The notes: generated from the sequence alone by a model not told the origin. Shown: positions 23,030-34,716, counted from the first letter of the stretch. The stretch is DNA of 64,000 bases from Stappia indica (GCF_001696535.1 NZ_MBQE01000001.1:372001-436000); one strand, 5' to 3'. Program-made: numbers and translations.

Positions 23030-24213
23030 TACCGGTCCACCTCTCCGAACACGATATCGAGGGAGCCGAGGACAGCCGACACGTCGGCCAGCTGGTGTCC
23101 GCGGCACATGAAATCCATCGCCTGCAGATGGGCAAAGCCGGGGGCCTTGATCTTGCAGCGATAGGGCTTGTTGGTGCCGTCGGCGACGAGGTAGACGCCG
23201 AATTCGCCCTTCGGCGCCTCGACGGCCGCATAGACCTCGCCTTCCGGCACGCGGTAACCTTCGGTGTAGAGCTTGAAGTGGTGGATGAGCGCTTCCATCG
23301 AGCGCTTCATCTCGCCGCGCTTGGGCGGAACCACCTTGCCGTCCATCGACGAGACCGGGCCCGTCTCCACCGTCAGCTTCTCCAGGCACTGCTTCATCAG
23401 CCGCACCGACTGACGCATCTCTTCCATGCGGATGAGATAGCGGTCGTAGCAGTCACCGTTCTTGCCGATCGGGATGTCGAAATCGAGTTCGGCATAGCAC
23501 TCATAGGGCTGCGACTTGCGCAGGTCCCAGGCAGCGCCCGAGCCGCGCACCATGACGCCGGAGAAGCCCCGCGCCCAGGCGTCTTCCAGCGACACCACGC
23601 CGATATCGACGTTGCGCTGCTTGAAGATGCGGTTGTCGGTCAACAGGCCCTCGATGTCGTCCAGCGTCTGCAGGAACGGATCGCAGAAGTCCCAGATGTC
23701 GTCGAGCAGGTCCTTCGGAAGGTCCTGGTGCACGCCGCCCGGCCGCACATAGGCGGCGTGCATGCGCGCGCCGCAGGCCCGCTCGTAGAAGACCATCAGC
23801 TCTTCGCGCGGCTCGAAGCCCCACAGCGGCGGCGTCAGCGCGCCGACGTCCATCGCCTGCGTGGTCACGTTCAGCAGATGAGACAGGAGCCGGCCGATCT
23901 CCGAGTAGAGAACGCGGATCAGCTGGCCGCGCTTGGGCACGGAGATGCCGAGCATCTTCTCGACCGCCAGCGCGAAGGCATGCTCCTGGTTCATCGGCGC
24001 GACATAGTCGAGCCGGTCGAAATAGGGCACCGCCTGCAGGTAGGTCTTGTGCTCGATCAGCTTTTCGGTGCCGCGATGCAGCAGGCCGATATGCGGATCG
24101 ACGCGCGTCACCACCTCGCCGTCCAGCTCCAGCACCAGGCGCAGCACGCCGTGCGCCGCCGGATGCTGCGGGCCGAAATTGATGTTGAAGTTGCGGACCT
24201 GAGCCTCTGCCAT
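23029..24213 (-). CDS. nuoD: NADH-quinone oxidoreductase subunit D
   Basis: The 394-residue 49-kDa-type subunit is related to the large subunit of NiFe hydrogenases and forms the quinone site with NuoB. It shows [18 protein letters not shown] at the N-terminus, [14 protein letters not shown], and the C-terminal DIVFGEVDR. The ATG at 24213 is the family start. It lies eight bases after nuoC. Confidence 0.97.
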   Translation of the reverse strand: MAEAQVRNFNINFGPQHPAAHGVLRLVLELDGEVVTRVDPHIGLLHRGTEKLIEHKTYLQAVPYFDRLDYVAPMNQEHAFALAVEKMLGISVPKRGQLIRVLYSEIGRLLSHLLNVTTQAMDVGALTPPLWGFEPREELMVFYERACGARMHAAYVRPGGVHQDLPKDLLDDIWDFCDPFLQTLDDIEGLLTDNRIFKQRNVDIGVVSLEDAWARGFSGVMVRGSGAAWDLRKSQPYECYAELDFDIPIGKNGDCYDRYLIRMEEMRQSVRLMKQCLEKLTVETGPVSSMDGKVVPPKRGEMKRSMEALIHHFKLYTEGYRVPEGEVYAAVEAPKGEFGVYLVADGTNKPYRCKIKAPGFAHLQAMDFMCRGHQLADVSAVLGSLDIVFGEVDR

Positions 24214-24221
24214 CGGCTGCC

Positions 24222-24827
24222 TCAATTGGTCTTGGCTTTTTCGTCGCCGGGCAGGATGTATTCCGCACCCTCCCAAGGCGACATGAAGTCGAAGTCACGG
24301 AATTCCTGGTTGAGCCGGACCGGCTCATAGACCACCCGCTTCTTCTCGTCGTCGTAGCGAACCTCGACATAGCCCGTCAGCGGGAAGTCCTTCCGCAGCG
24401 GATAGCCGTCGAAGCCGTAGTCGGTCAGGATCCGGCGCAGGTCCGGATGACCGGAGAACAGCACGCCGTACATGTCGTAGGTCTCGCGCTCGAACCACTC
24501 CGCACCGGCGAACACGTCGATGATGGAGGGAACCGGCGTTTCCTCGTCGGTGGCCACCTTCACGCGGATGCGCAGGTTCTGCTTCGGCGACAGGAAGTGG
24601 TAGACCACGTCGAAGCGGTTGTCCCGCTGCGGCCAGTCGACGCCGCACAGGTCCGTCAGGTTGACGAACTGGCAGCTGGAGTCGTCGCGCAGGAACCGCA
24701 CCACCTGGACGATCTCGGAAGCCCGTGCGAGCAGCGTCAGCTCCCCGTACTCGACCTTGTAGCCGTCGAGGGCATCGCCCAGATGCGCCTGAATGTGTTC
24801 GCCAAGCTCGGCGAGCGTCTCGTCCAT
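24222..24827 (-). CDS. nuoC: NADH-quinone oxidoreductase subunit C
   Basis: The 201-residue 30-kDa-type subunit has the signature [20 protein letters not shown] and [15 protein letters not shown]. It is separate from NuoD, unlike the fused NuoCD of enterobacteria. The start at 24827 begins [13 protein letters not shown]; the open frame extends upstream into the nuoB tail without family similarity. It is a structural part of the peripheral arm. Confidence 0.97.
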   Translation of the reverse strand: MDETLAELGEHIQAHLGDALDGYKVEYGELTLLARASEIVQVVRFLRDDSSCQFVNLTDLCGVDWPQRDNRFDVVYHFLSPKQNLRIRVKVATDEETPVPSIIDVFAGAEWFERETYDMYGVLFSGHPDLRRILTDYGFDGYPLRKDFPLTGYVEVRYDDEKKRVVYEPVRLNQEFRDFDFMSPWEGAEYILPGDEKAKTN

Positions 24828-24892
24828 GATCCTGACCCGTCTAGTCGCTTGCGGGAGGCGTGCCGGCCGGGCCGGCACTCCGCGGGCGGCGT

Positions 24893-25471
24893 TCAGCGTT
24901 CGATCGTTCCGGTGCGGCGGATCTTCTTCTGAAGCAGAAGAACGCCGTAAAGCAGCGCCTCGGCCGTCGGGGGACAGCCGGGAACGTAGATGTCGACCGG
25001 GACAACCCGGTCGCAGCCGCGCACCACCGAATAGGAGTAGTGGTAGTAGCCGCCGCCATTGGCACACGAGCCCATGGAGATGACGTAGCGCGGCTCCGGC
25101 ATCTGGTCGTAGACCTTGCGCAGGGCCGGAGCCATCTTGTTGGTCAGCGTGCCGGCGACGATCATCACGTCCGACTGGCGCGGTGAGGCGCGCGGCGCGA
25201 AGCCGAAGCGTTCGGCATCATAGCGCGGCATCGACATCTGCATCATCTCGACCGCGCAACAGGCGAGACCGAAGGTCATCCACATGAGCGAGCCGGTGCG
25301 CGCCCACTGGATCAGGTTGTCGGTCGCGGTGACGACGAAGCCCTTGTCGGCCAGCTCGTCGTTGATGTCCATGAAGAACGGATCGTTGGCGCCGACCGGC
25401 TTGCCGGTGGCCGGATCCAGGATGCCCTTCGGAGCCTGGGCGATGAGCGGCTGCTGCGACGTCAGTCCCAT
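24893..25471 (-). CDS. nuoB: NADH-quinone oxidoreductase subunit B
   Basis: The 192-residue protein carries cluster N2, the last iron-sulfur centre before quinone. The ligands are the tandem Cys71-Cys72 (GLACCAVEM), Cys136 (GSCANGGG) and Cys166 (PGCPPTAE). The ATG at 25471 lies inside the end of nuoA, giving a 10-base overlap and probable translational coupling. Confidence 0.97.
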   Translation of the reverse strand: MGLTSQQPLIAQAPKGILDPATGKPVGANDPFFMDINDELADKGFVVTATDNLIQWARTGSLMWMTFGLACCAVEMMQMSMPRYDAERFGFAPRASPRQSDVMIVAGTLTNKMAPALRKVYDQMPEPRYVISMGSCANGGGYYHYSYSVVRGCDRVVPVDIYVPGCPPTAEALLYGVLLLQKKIRRTGTIER

Positions 25472-25827
25472 TCCAGGGCCCCCTTCTTCCATTCGTAGAT
25501 GAAGCCGACGGTCAGCACGCCGAGGAAGGCCATCATCGACCAGAAGCCGTACCAGCCGAGGTCGCCGAACGCGACCGCCCAGGGAAACAGGAACGCCACT
25601 TCGAGATCGAAGATGATGAACAGCAGCGCGACCAGATAGAAGCGGATGTCGAACTTCATGCGCGCATCGTCGAAGGCGTTGAAGCCGCACTCATAGGCCG
25701 ACAGCTTTTCCGAATCGGGATTCTTGTAGGCGAGCAGGAACGGCGAAATCAAAAGCGCGAGGCCGATGACGAGCGATACCCCGATGAAGACGAGGATCGG
25801 AACGTAATCTCTCAGGAGCTCTTCCAT
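25462..25827 (-). CDS. nuoA: NADH-quinone oxidoreductase subunit A
   Basis: The 121-residue protein has three membrane helices. Conserved text is [36 protein letters not shown], with the cysteine and glutamates near the quinone cavity. It is the first gene of the operon. A candidate promoter lies about 150 bases upstream. Confidence 0.97.
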   Translation of the reverse strand: MEELLRDYVPILVFIGVSLVIGLALLISPFLLAYKNPDSEKLSAYECGFNAFDDARMKFDIRFYLVALLFIIFDLEVAFLFPWAVAFGDLGWYGFWSMMAFLGVLTVGFIYEWKKGALEWD

Positions 25828-25978
25828 GTCCTAATGTCCTTCCGCCGGGCCATTTTCGCTGCCGGAACCCTGTGTCCCATGCAACGTGCCCGGCCGCGCG
25901 ACGCGCAGCCGGTCCCTCTATCCCGGCGATTGCGGCGGATGCGCGTGGAGGCACGCTCCCGCCAGTGCCCATGGGGCA

Positions 25979-26007
25979 CGCTTAGCCCACGCACAAACGC
26001 AACGCAA
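25979..26007 (-). promoter_or_regulatory. Candidate promoter of the nuo operon
   Basis: On the minus strand TTGCGT (26007-26002) is followed after 17 bases by TAAGCG (25984-25979). This matches the usual spacing and the GC-tolerant hexamers of alphaproteobacterial housekeeping promoters. It would give a leader of about 145 bases before nuoA, in which I see no riboswitch-like structure. Confidence 0.55.
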
Positions 26008-26062
26008 GTCCGACGACGGAGTAATCGAAAGCGGTTTTTTGCAGGCGCGAAAGGCCCCTGCG

Positions 26063-26929
26063 TCAGTTTTTGCCCGAAAGCGGCGGACCATCGGCAGGCA
26101 GCCGCTTTGCAATGGCCGGCCATTCCTTCAGGAAGGCCGCGCGGGCGCGCCGCCCCGGCGAGCCGCGCTCGCGCGTCTCGTCCTGCACCAGCCGCACGAA
26201 GACGAGCCGCCGGCCCTCGCGGCTCCCTTTCGCCTCGGCCCAGCCGACGAACCAGCCGAAGCCGCGCGACCGGTCGAAACTGCCGTCTGCGCGCCGCGGA
26301 TAGGCCCCGCCCGTCTTGCCGGTAAGCGTCCAGCCCTCGCCCGCCTCGAGCGCAGGCAGCAGGGCCTCGGCCTGCGCCTGCGCGTTCTCCGACAGCGGCA
26401 GCGTGCGGTTCAGGAGCCCGGTGAGAAACAGCGCCTGTTCGCGCGCAGAGACCGTCAGCGAGGAGGCGATCCAGGCGCGCTCCAGCCCGTTGTCCTTGCC
26501 CGGGTCGCCGGAAAAGTCGGCATTGCCGAAGCCGAGCGCGCGCGTGCGCTCTTCCAGCACCGGGCGGCCGAGCTGCCGCGCCATGCGCTGCGAGTACCAG
26601 ACGACGGAATATTCCATCCAGTGCATGGGATCGACGTCGCCGCGCCACGGATCGCCGCCCCAGTCGACCTCGCCCTTGGCCCAGGTCCAGACCGGGGAAT
26701 GCGGGCCGCTCAGCACGCCTTCTTCGTAGCCGATGGCCGCGAGCGGCACCTTGAAGGTGGAGGCCGGCGTGACCCGGCGCGTGCACTCGCCCTCTTCCAG
26801 CAGCACGGCGCGGCTCGCCGATTCGATCACCATCGTGCACAGGACGCCGGCCTGCGCCGAGGTCGCGGCCCCGGGCACCACTGCCCCCAGAACCAGAATC
26901 GCCAGTGCCGTGCCCGTGATGCGTGCCAT
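26063..26929 (-). CDS. Class D (OXA-type) beta-lactamase-like protein
   Basis: The 288-residue secreted protein has a signal peptide at about residues 1-28. The class D motifs are in order: STFK at 57-60 with the nucleophile serine and the lysine that is carbamylated in the family; SVV at 108-110; FGN at 134-136 in place of the usual YGN; the conserved tryptophan 153; KTG at 205-207; and GWFVGW near 226-231. It should hydrolyse penicillins or act as a penicillin-recognising enzyme; the spectrum cannot be read from sequence. The start at 26929 is chosen for the signal peptide. It has no adjacent regulator and is read towards nuoA, with no clear terminator between them. Confidence 0.9.
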   Translation of the reverse strand: MARITGTALAILVLGAVVPGAATSAQAGVLCTMVIESASRAVLLEEGECTRRVTPASTFKVPLAAIGYEEGVLSGPHSPVWTWAKGEVDWGGDPWRGDVDPMHWMEYSVVWYSQRMARQLGRPVLEERTRALGFGNADFSGDPGKDNGLERAWIASSLTVSAREQALFLTGLLNRTLPLSENAQAQAEALLPALEAGEGWTLTGKTGGAYPRRADGSFDRSRGFGWFVGWAEAKGSREGRRLVFVRLVQDETRERGSPGRRARAAFLKEWPAIAKRLPADGPPLSGKN

Positions 26930-27152
26930 CGATGTCCCCTCCCCGCATGATCGGCTCGCGCCGGCCTTGCAACCGCACGCAGGCGAAGAACCCGCCATGC
27001 AATTGGTGCGACAATGTGTCGGAGCGCAGCTTGTGCACTGGAGAGGTGCGAACACGCGCACGCACAGCGAAGACGCGGCCCGAAGGCCTGTCCGTCGCCC
27101 GTGCGTCCGGTCTGGATAAGTCTGGACTGTCAGGAGAAAGAAAGGGGGCGAG

Positions 27153-27229
27153 TGGCGCGAGTGACGGGGCTCGAACCCGCGACCTCCGGCGTGACAGGCC
27201 GGCACTCTAACCAACTGAGCTACACCCGC
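27153..27229 (-). tRNA. tRNA-Asp (GTC), copy 1
   Basis: 77 bases including an encoded CCA. The 7-bp acceptor stem GCGGGTG / CACTCGC has one G-U pair, the D-loop has AGTTGGTTAGA, the T-arm has GGTTCGAGCC, and the anticodon loop CTGTCAC places GTC at the anticodon. Confidence 0.98.
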
Positions 27230-27273
27230 TCGCCCGCTTCGCAATGCTGCGAAAGGCTCCCGTAAAAGGTGAG

Positions 27274-27350
27274 TGGCGCGAGTGACGGGGCTCGAACCCG
27301 CGACCTCCGGCGTGACAGGCCGGCACTCTAACCAACTGAGCTACACCCGC
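27274..27350 (-). tRNA. tRNA-Asp (GTC), copy 2
   Basis: Identical in sequence to the copy at 27153-27229, including the encoded CCA, and separated from it by 44 bases. Both are probably processed from one transcript. Confidence 0.98.
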
Positions 27351-27483
27351 TCACCTCATGGCGACGCTTGGTCGCCGGGAGTGGCGGTGATGTACGGCGC
27401 TCCGCGCGTCAAGTCAAGCGCAAGCGGGCGCTCATGTGACGATTGTGCAAAGAGCCTTTGCCTGCCGCCCTTGCCGCTTGTGG

Positions 27484-27517
27484 AAAACAAAACGGACGCG
27501 CCGGGTGGGCGCGTCCG
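27484..27517 (-). terminator. Intrinsic terminator of the serS-surE-pcm-nlpD run
   Basis: A perfect 10-bp stem (CGGACGCGCC / GGCGCGTCCG) with a 5-base loop is followed on the minus strand by TTTTGTTTTCC. It lies about 50 bases after the NlpD-like gene and before the tRNA genes. Confidence 0.88.
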
Positions 27518-27565
27518 CTGCAACGTTTCTGCCCGCCGGAAATGGCGCGGCAAAGGCGAAACCCC

Positions 27566-28882
27566 TTACAGGCTCGCGAGATACTTCATCGGGTCGACCG
27601 GCTTGTTGCCGCGGCGCAGCTCGAAATGGAGCTGCGGCTGGCTTACCGAGCCGCTGGAGCCGGCCTTGGCAATGGTCTGGCCGCGCTGCACCGCCTCGCC
27701 CCGCTTCACCATCAGCGAGCTGTTGTGGGCATAGGCGGAAACCCAGCCGTCGTCATGGCGCACCAGCACCAGGTTGCCGAAGCCCTTCAGCTCGTTGCCC
27801 GAGTAGATCACCGTGCCGTCCTCGACCGCCTTGATCTCGGTGCCTTCCGGCAGGGCCAGATTGATTCCGTCGTTATGTGCGCCGCCCGGCTTCGGGCCGA
27901 ATTCGGAGATGATCCGGCCGCGTGCCGGCCAGCGGAAGCGCCGCTCGCCGGTGGCCGCCGGCTCCGGCGAGGTCTCGCGGGACACGGCGATCGGCGCGGT
28001 CGGCGCCGGCTCGTCGCGCACCACCGCCGGACGCGCCGGCGTGGTCGGAGCGGAGGTCGCCGGCTGGGTCGGACGGCTGGACAGCGCCGCCGGCTTGCTC
28101 TTCGGCGAGGTGACGACACCCCTGCCCGGCTGCGGCGTGGTCAGCGAAGCGACCTGCGTGCGGGCACCGGGCTTCGCCTGCGGCCGCGGCGCGCTGGCAA
28201 GGCCGGCACCGGCCGGGATCGAGCCGGTCACGCTGGGTGACCCGCCGGCATCCGGCAGGCGCGTCGTCGGCTGCGCGGGCACCGCCGAGGCGATGTTCGG
28301 TGCGCCCTGCGAATAGGTCGGGATCGTCACGCGCTGGCCGGCCGTGAAGCTGCCATTGGCGTCGGTACCGTTGATCTCGCCCAGCACGTGCTGGGGAATG
28401 CCGTAGCGCCGCGACAGGCTGGCGACCGTGTCGCCCTGGCGTGCGGTGACCTGCGTCGCGCCGACCGTCGTCCAGCCGCGCACGGTGCGCACCTCTCCGG
28501 AGGTTGCCGCCGGTGCGGATACCGTCCGCGGGGCGCTCGTGGCCGTCGGCACGCCAGCATAGGTGCCGGAGGTCGATGGCGTGCTGGTCCGCGCATTGCC
28601 GATGGAGCCGGTCGAGACGGGCCTGTTGGCGCCGGTCGGCGGCGGCAGCGTCGAGCGCTGGACCGCATTGGACGGCTGGCGCGGCCCGGCCGCGACACTG
28701 TCGAAGCTCGGCTGCGAGCCGTTGCCCAGCATGGCGCGCTGATTATCGGTATTGCCGGTGAAGATGGGATCCTCGAACCGCTCGACACCGCCGCTGCAGG
28801 CTCCTGCGAGCGCGGCGAGCACGATCACGACGGCAGTCTGCGTAAGCAGTCGGGAGGAAGGGCGAAGAACCTGCATTGTCAT
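27566..28882 (-). CDS. nlpD: NlpD-like lipoprotein with LysM and degenerate M23 domain
   Basis: The 438-residue protein has an N-terminal lipoprotein signal (LAALAGAC, lipobox cysteine near residue 29). A low-complexity Ser/Thr/Pro region follows, with a LysM domain at about 150-200 (ARQGDTVASLSRRYGIPQHV) and an M23 domain at about 320-438. The usual HxGxD zinc motif reads NDGIN, and the HxH position reads AHNS, so two ligands are missing, as in E. coli NlpD. That suggests a non-enzymatic activator of septal amidases, not a hydrolase. It is the last gene of the serS-surE-pcm run. ATG at 28882 or 28876; neither has a strong ribosome-binding site. Confidence 0.88.
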   Translation of the reverse strand: MTMQVLRPSSRLLTQTAVVIVLAALAGACSGGVERFEDPIFTGNTDNQRAMLGNGSQPSFDSVAAGPRQPSNAVQRSTLPPPTGANRPVSTGSIGNARTSTPSTSGTYAGVPTATSAPRTVSAPAATSGEVRTVRGWTTVGATQVTARQGDTVASLSRRYGIPQHVLGEINGTDANGSFTAGQRVTIPTYSQGAPNIASAVPAQPTTRLPDAGGSPSVTGSIPAGAGLASAPRPQAKPGARTQVASLTTPQPGRGVVTSPKSKPAALSSRPTQPATSAPTTPARPAVVRDEPAPTAPIAVSRETSPEPAATGERRFRWPARGRIISEFGPKPGGAHNDGINLALPEGTEIKAVEDGTVIYSGNELKGFGNLVLVRHDDGWVSAYAHNSSLMVKRGEAVQRGQTIAKAGSSGSVSQPQLHFELRRGNKPVDPMKYLASL

Positions 28883-29041
28883 GGCGCTACTCGGACTGAA
28901 GACACCTGAAATCATGATGTCGATTAAATGCCGGTAACGTTGATAAAGACTTAAAGTCGCGCGCCGCCCGTAAACCAATTTGCGTTTTATGCCGGAAATC
29001 TCGGGCGCGTCCTGCGCAGCGCTCTCTGCGCCGAAGCGGGA

Positions 29042-29764
29042 TTACAGCCGGCTCGCCGTTCCCTCGACCAGCGGCACGAATCGCACCTCCGCCAGCACCT
29101 TCTCCGACAGCCGCCCGTCGCGCTTCTCGATCAGCACCAGCTGCTGGAGGCTGCCCTTGGGCCCGCGCGGCATGATCAGCTTGCCGTCCTCCGCCAGTTC
29201 GTCGAGCAGAACCTTGGGGATCTCGGGCCCCGAAGCCGTCACGATGATCCGGTCATAGGGCGCGTGTTCCGCCAGCCCCTCCAGCCCGTCGCCGTGATGC
29301 ACGCGCACGCTGCCGATGCGCAGCGACGCCAGCCGCTCACGCGCCAGGTCGACGAGGGTGCGGTAGCGCTCGATGCTGTGCACCTCCCCCGCCATCAGGC
29401 CGAGGATCGCCGCCTGGAAGCCGGAGCCGGTGCCGACCTCCAGCACCTTGTGCGTCGACGCCACGTCCAGTGCGTCGGTCATGCGGGCGACGAGGCTCGG
29501 TTGGGAGATGGTCTGGCCGCATTCGATGGGCATGGCCGTGTCCTCGCCCGCGTGGCGCTGCAGCGCGGCGGACAGGAACAGGCGCCGCGGCACCCGCTCG
29601 ATGGCGGAGAGCAGCCGCGTGTTGCGGATGCCCTGCGAGCGCAGGCGCAGGATCAGCGCGGCCGTCGCCTCGCGGTCGGCCTCGGCCTGCCGTTCGGCGG
29701 CGCTGCGCAGGTCCTCGCCGTCGGCCGGCCAGCTATCGTCTCGGCCCTTGCCGTTCTCGCTCAC
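29042..29764 (-). CDS. pcm: Protein-L-isoaspartate O-methyltransferase
   Basis: The 240-residue repair enzyme uses S-adenosylmethionine to methylate isoaspartyl residues in aged proteins. It has the active-site strand GQTISQPSLVARMTDAL, motif I VLEVGTGSGFQAAIL, and DRIIVTASGPEIP. An N-terminal extension of about 30 charged residues precedes the core. It follows surE by 46 bases, the classic surE-pcm-nlpD order. It is the true Pcm, in contrast to the divergent paralogue at 5318-5980. Confidence 0.95.
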   Translation of the reverse strand: MSENGKGRDDSWPADGEDLRSAAERQAEADREATAALILRLRSQGIRNTRLLSAIERVPRRLFLSAALQRHAGEDTAMPIECGQTISQPSLVARMTDALDVASTHKVLEVGTGSGFQAAILGLMAGEVHSIERYRTLVDLARERLASLRIGSVRVHHGDGLEGLAEHAPYDRIIVTASGPEIPKVLLDELAEDGKLIMPRGPKGSLQQLVLIEKRDGRLSEKVLAEVRFVPLVEGTASRL

Positions 29765-29810
29765 CAGCCCCTCCCCCGGCCATCGCTGGCCGAAGACGCA
29801 AAATGCATCG

Positions 29811-31912
<2,102 letters not shown>

Positions 31913-32695
31913 TCAGGTCTCCGCCTCGGCGGCCTCCCGCTCGGCCCGCTTCTTCTCGACCAGCCTGACGCAGATGATGGACACTTCGTAGAGAAGCAGT
32001 GTGGGAAGTGCAAGGCCGATCTGGCTGATCGGGTCCGGCGGCGTCAGCACCGCCGCCACGATGAAGGCGATGACGATGGCGTATTTCCGCTTGGACCGCA
32101 GCGCCTCGGACGAGACCAGTCCGACACGTCCGAGCAGCGTCAGCAGCACCGGCAGCTGGAACACCAGGCCGAAGGCGAAGATCAGCGTCATGATGAGGCT
32201 GAGATATTCGCTCACCCGCGCCATCAGCTGGATCTTGGCCGTGCCGCCGGAGCCGTCCTGCTCCATCGACAGGAAGAAGCCCATGGCCAGCGGCATCACC
32301 AGGAAGAACACCAGCGACGCGCCGAGGGCGAAGAGCACCGGCGTTGCGAACAGGAACGGCAGGAACGCCCCGCGCTCGTGCTTATAGAGCCCCGGCGCCA
32401 CGAACATGTAGAGCTGGCCGGCAATCACCGGGAAGGCGATGAACAGCGCGCCGAAGAAGGCGAGCTTGAGCTGGGTGAAGAACAGCTCCTGCGGCGCCGT
32501 ATAGATCATCTCCACCGGATGTCCGGCGGCATTCTCGTACGGGATGACGAGGATGTTGTAGATGTCCTGCGAGAAATAGAAGCAAATGAGGAACGCGATC
32601 AGCGTCGCCACCACCGATTTCAGCAACCGGCTGCGCAATTCGATCAAGTGCTCGATGAGCGGCGCCTTGGAGGCGTCGATGTCTTCCTGGCTCAT
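31913..32695 (-). CDS. tatC: Sec-independent translocase subunit TatC
   Basis: The 260-residue inner-membrane protein has six helices and is the receptor for twin-arginine signal peptides. It shows [15 protein letters not shown] at the N-terminus, [32 protein letters not shown], and the glutamate typical of the substrate site. The start at 32695 overlaps the tatB stop by 4 bases. Confidence 0.96.
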   Translation of the reverse strand: MSQEDIDASKAPLIEHLIELRSRLLKSVVATLIAFLICFYFSQDIYNILVIPYENAAGHPVEMIYTAPQELFFTQLKLAFFGALFIAFPVIAGQLYMFVAPGLYKHERGAFLPFLFATPVLFALGASLVFFLVMPLAMGFFLSMEQDGSGGTAKIQLMARVSEYLSLIMTLIFAFGLVFQLPVLLTLLGRVGLVSSEALRSKRKYAIVIAFIVAAVLTPPDPISQIGLALPTLLLYEVSIICVRLVEKKRAEREAAEAET

Positions 32696-33171
32696 GCCGT
32701 CCTGTCACCCGCCGTGTTGGCCGTGCCGCTCTCGCCCGCCTTGGCGGGCTGGTCCGTTTGCGCAGGTTGAGACGCCTCGGCGGTCGTCGCCGCAGGCGCA
32801 GGCGTCGCAGTCGGCGGGGCGCCGGCCTCCGGTGCTGCTGCCGCGGTGCCGTCGGCGGCCTTGGCGGTCGCAGGCGCGCTCTCCGCGGGCTTGGCCGCCT
32901 TGCGGTCCGTCTCGATAGACTTCTTGATGTCGCCGAGCGGATCGAAGTTCCCTGCCTTCTCGACCTGCTTCTTCATGTCGGCGATGTCGGCCTGCTGCTC
33001 GGCCTCGCGCAGCGCCTCGTTGAAGGTCGACTGGAACTCGCCGGCCATCCGCCGCACCTTGCCGATCGTCTGGCCGAAGGTGCGAAGCATCTTCGGCAGG
33101 TCCTTCGGTCCGACGACGAGGATCATGACGACCGCAACAACAATCAGTTCGGTCCAGCCGATATCGAACAT
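32692..33171 (-). CDS. tatB: Sec-independent translocase subunit TatB
   Basis: The 159-residue protein has [26 protein letters not shown], the TatB helix and hinge, followed by an amphipathic helix and an Ala/Pro/Thr-rich tail of about 70 residues. It forms the receptor complex with TatC. The gap to tatA is 96 bases. Confidence 0.95.
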   Translation of the reverse strand: MFDIGWTELIVVAVVMILVVGPKDLPKMLRTFGQTIGKVRRMAGEFQSTFNEALREAEQQADIADMKKQVEKAGNFDPLGDIKKSIETDRKAAKPAESAPATAKAADGTAAAAPEAGAPPTATPAPAATTAEASQPAQTDQPAKAGESGTANTAGDRTA

Positions 33172-33267
33172 GTCGATCCGTCTTCCGCGTTCGAAGGGTC
33201 AATGGCCGCATCCGCACGCCGCACGCAACGGGCGGCATGGCGGCAAGCGTCCGGTTCGTCCCGGCGC

Positions 33268-33498
33268 TCAGCCTGCCTGGGACTTGTCCTCGGACTTGCT
33301 GGTGACCACGGTCTCGTCGGCCTTGTGATCGATCGTCTTGCGGCTGGCGGTCTCGGTCTCGTCGTCCTCGTTGAGCCCCTTCTTGAAGCTCTTGATGCCC
33401 TTGGCGACATCGCCCATGAGCTCCGAGATCTTGCCGCGGCCAAACAGCAGAACAACGATCACGCCGATGATCAGGATCTGCCAAATGCCAATATTCAT
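33268..33498 (-). CDS. tatA: Sec-independent translocase subunit TatA
   Basis: The 76-residue protein has an N-terminal membrane helix ([18 protein letters not shown]), the conserved [16 protein letters not shown] hinge and amphipathic helix, and a charged tail. It forms the translocation pore. It follows the orphan ABC ATPase by 90 bases. Confidence 0.95.
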   Translation of the reverse strand: MNIGIWQILIIGVIVVLLFGRGKISELMGDVAKGIKSFKKGLNEDDETETASRKTIDHKADETVVTSKSEDKSQAG

Positions 33499-33588
33499 AC
33501 GCCCAACTCCCTGGTCTTCCGGTGCACGCGCTCCGGCGCGGCACTATTGCAACAAAGCGGTCGCCACCGCAACCGGACCCTTGCAGCC

Positions 33589-34716
33589 CTATTCCCCGCT
33601 GTCGCGTGGGAAGGCGATCACGTCCCGGGCATCGAGGCGCACCCCGACATCCATGCCGACGGCGAAGCGTCCGCCGTCGCGAATCCTTGCGTGGAGCGGC
33701 AGGTCCAGCCCCTCCACCGCCACCTCGACGAGGTCGACCTCGCCGATGAACCGGCGGCGCGTCACGCGCCCGCGTTGGCCCTCGCCCTCCTCGCCGAGGA
33801 GAATGCCCTGCGGGCGCACGCAGACGTCGACGTCCTGCCCCCTGGAGATGCCCGGCGCGGCAAAGCGCCCGAACACCGTCTCCACCTCGTTGTCGCCCGC
33901 GCTCGCCTCCAACTCGTTGAGCTCGGAGAAGAACCGCGCCGCGAACATGTCGACGGGCCGGTTGTAGAGATCGTCGGCACTGCCGAGCTGCACCAGCCGG
34001 CCCTTGCGCATCAAGGCGATCCGATCGCCCATGCGCATCGCCTCTTCCGGGTCGTGGGTGACCATCACGCAGGTCGCCCGCGTCTCGCGCAGCACCGCCA
34101 GCGTCTCGTCGCGCACAGTGTCGCGCAGCCGCCGGTCGAGGCCGGAGAACGGCTCGTCCATCAACAGCACGCCCGGCCGCGGCGCAATCGCCCGCGCCAG
34201 CGCCACGCGCTGCTGCTCGCCGCCCGACAGCGCGTGCGGATGATCGCCCGCATGCGAGGCGAGCCCCACCCGCGTCAGCGCCGTCAGCGCCGTCTGGCGC
34301 GCCTCGGCGCGGCCCATATGCGTCAGCCCGAAGGCGACGTTCTCGGCAATCGTCAGATGCGGAAACAGCGCGTAATCCTGGAACATCAGGCCGACGCCGC
34401 GCCGCTCCGGCGGCAGGAACGCCTGCGGCCCCGCCACCTCGCGCTCGTTGATCAGCACGCGCCCGGAGCTCTGGCGCTCGACGCCGGCGGCGATCCGCAG
34501 CAACGTGGTCTTGCCGCAGCCCGAATGGCCGAGCAGGCACAGCACCTCGCCCGGCTCCACGGTCAGCGAGACCGAGCGCACGGCCGCCAGCTGCCCGTAG
34601 GAATGGCTCACCGCCTCGAAACTCAGCCGCGCCGCGATGGTCGCGCCGGCCGTGCCGCGCGTGCCCCAGCGCCGGGCCTGCGCCTCGCTCGGCCTTGCCT
34701 CAGTCATCGTGGTCAT
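33589..34716 (-). CDS. ABC transporter ATP-binding protein without partner genes (FbpC/PotA type)
   Basis: The 375-residue ATPase has Walker A GHSGCGKTT (about residues 73-81), Q-loop MFQDYAL, signature LSGGEQQR, Walker B LLMDEP, H-loop VTHDPEEA, and a C-terminal TOBE-like domain (about 290-365). This is the layout of import ATPases for iron, spermidine, thiamine or sulfate. No permease or binding protein gene adjoins it. It lies between scpB and tatA, overlapping the end of scpB by 17 bases. The substrate cannot be assigned. The start may be the first or the fourth codon (MTTMTEARP). Confidence 0.9.
   Translation of the reverse strand: MTTMTEARPSEAQARRWGTRGTAGATIAARLSFEAVSHSYGQLAAVRSVSLTVEPGEVLCLLGHSGCGKTTLLRIAAGVERQSSGRVLINEREVAGPQAFLPPERRGVGLMFQDYALFPHLTIAENVAFGLTHMGRAEARQTALTALTRVGLASHAGDHPHALSGGEQQRVALARAIAPRPGVLLMDEPFSGLDRRLRDTVRDETLAVLRETRATCVMVTHDPEEAMRMGDRIALMRKGRLVQLGSADDLYNRPVDMFAARFFSELNELEASAGDNEVETVFGRFAAPGISRGQDVDVCVRPQGILLGEEGEGQRGRVTRRRFIGEVDLVEVAVEGLDLPLHARIRDGGRFAVGMDVGVRLDARDVIAFPRDSGE

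Noticed and set aside
16871-23164. A 2097-codon open frame on the plus strand opposite the nuo operon
   Set aside because: It is the codon-position shadow of nuoE-H in a GC-rich genome: its translation is Arg/Ala/Gln/His-rich, without family resemblance, while every gene on the other strand is certain.
26032-26090. Hairpin near the class D beta-lactamase stop as its terminator
   Set aside because: The T-run lies on the wrong side for the minus strand, so it does not fit an intrinsic terminator of that gene.
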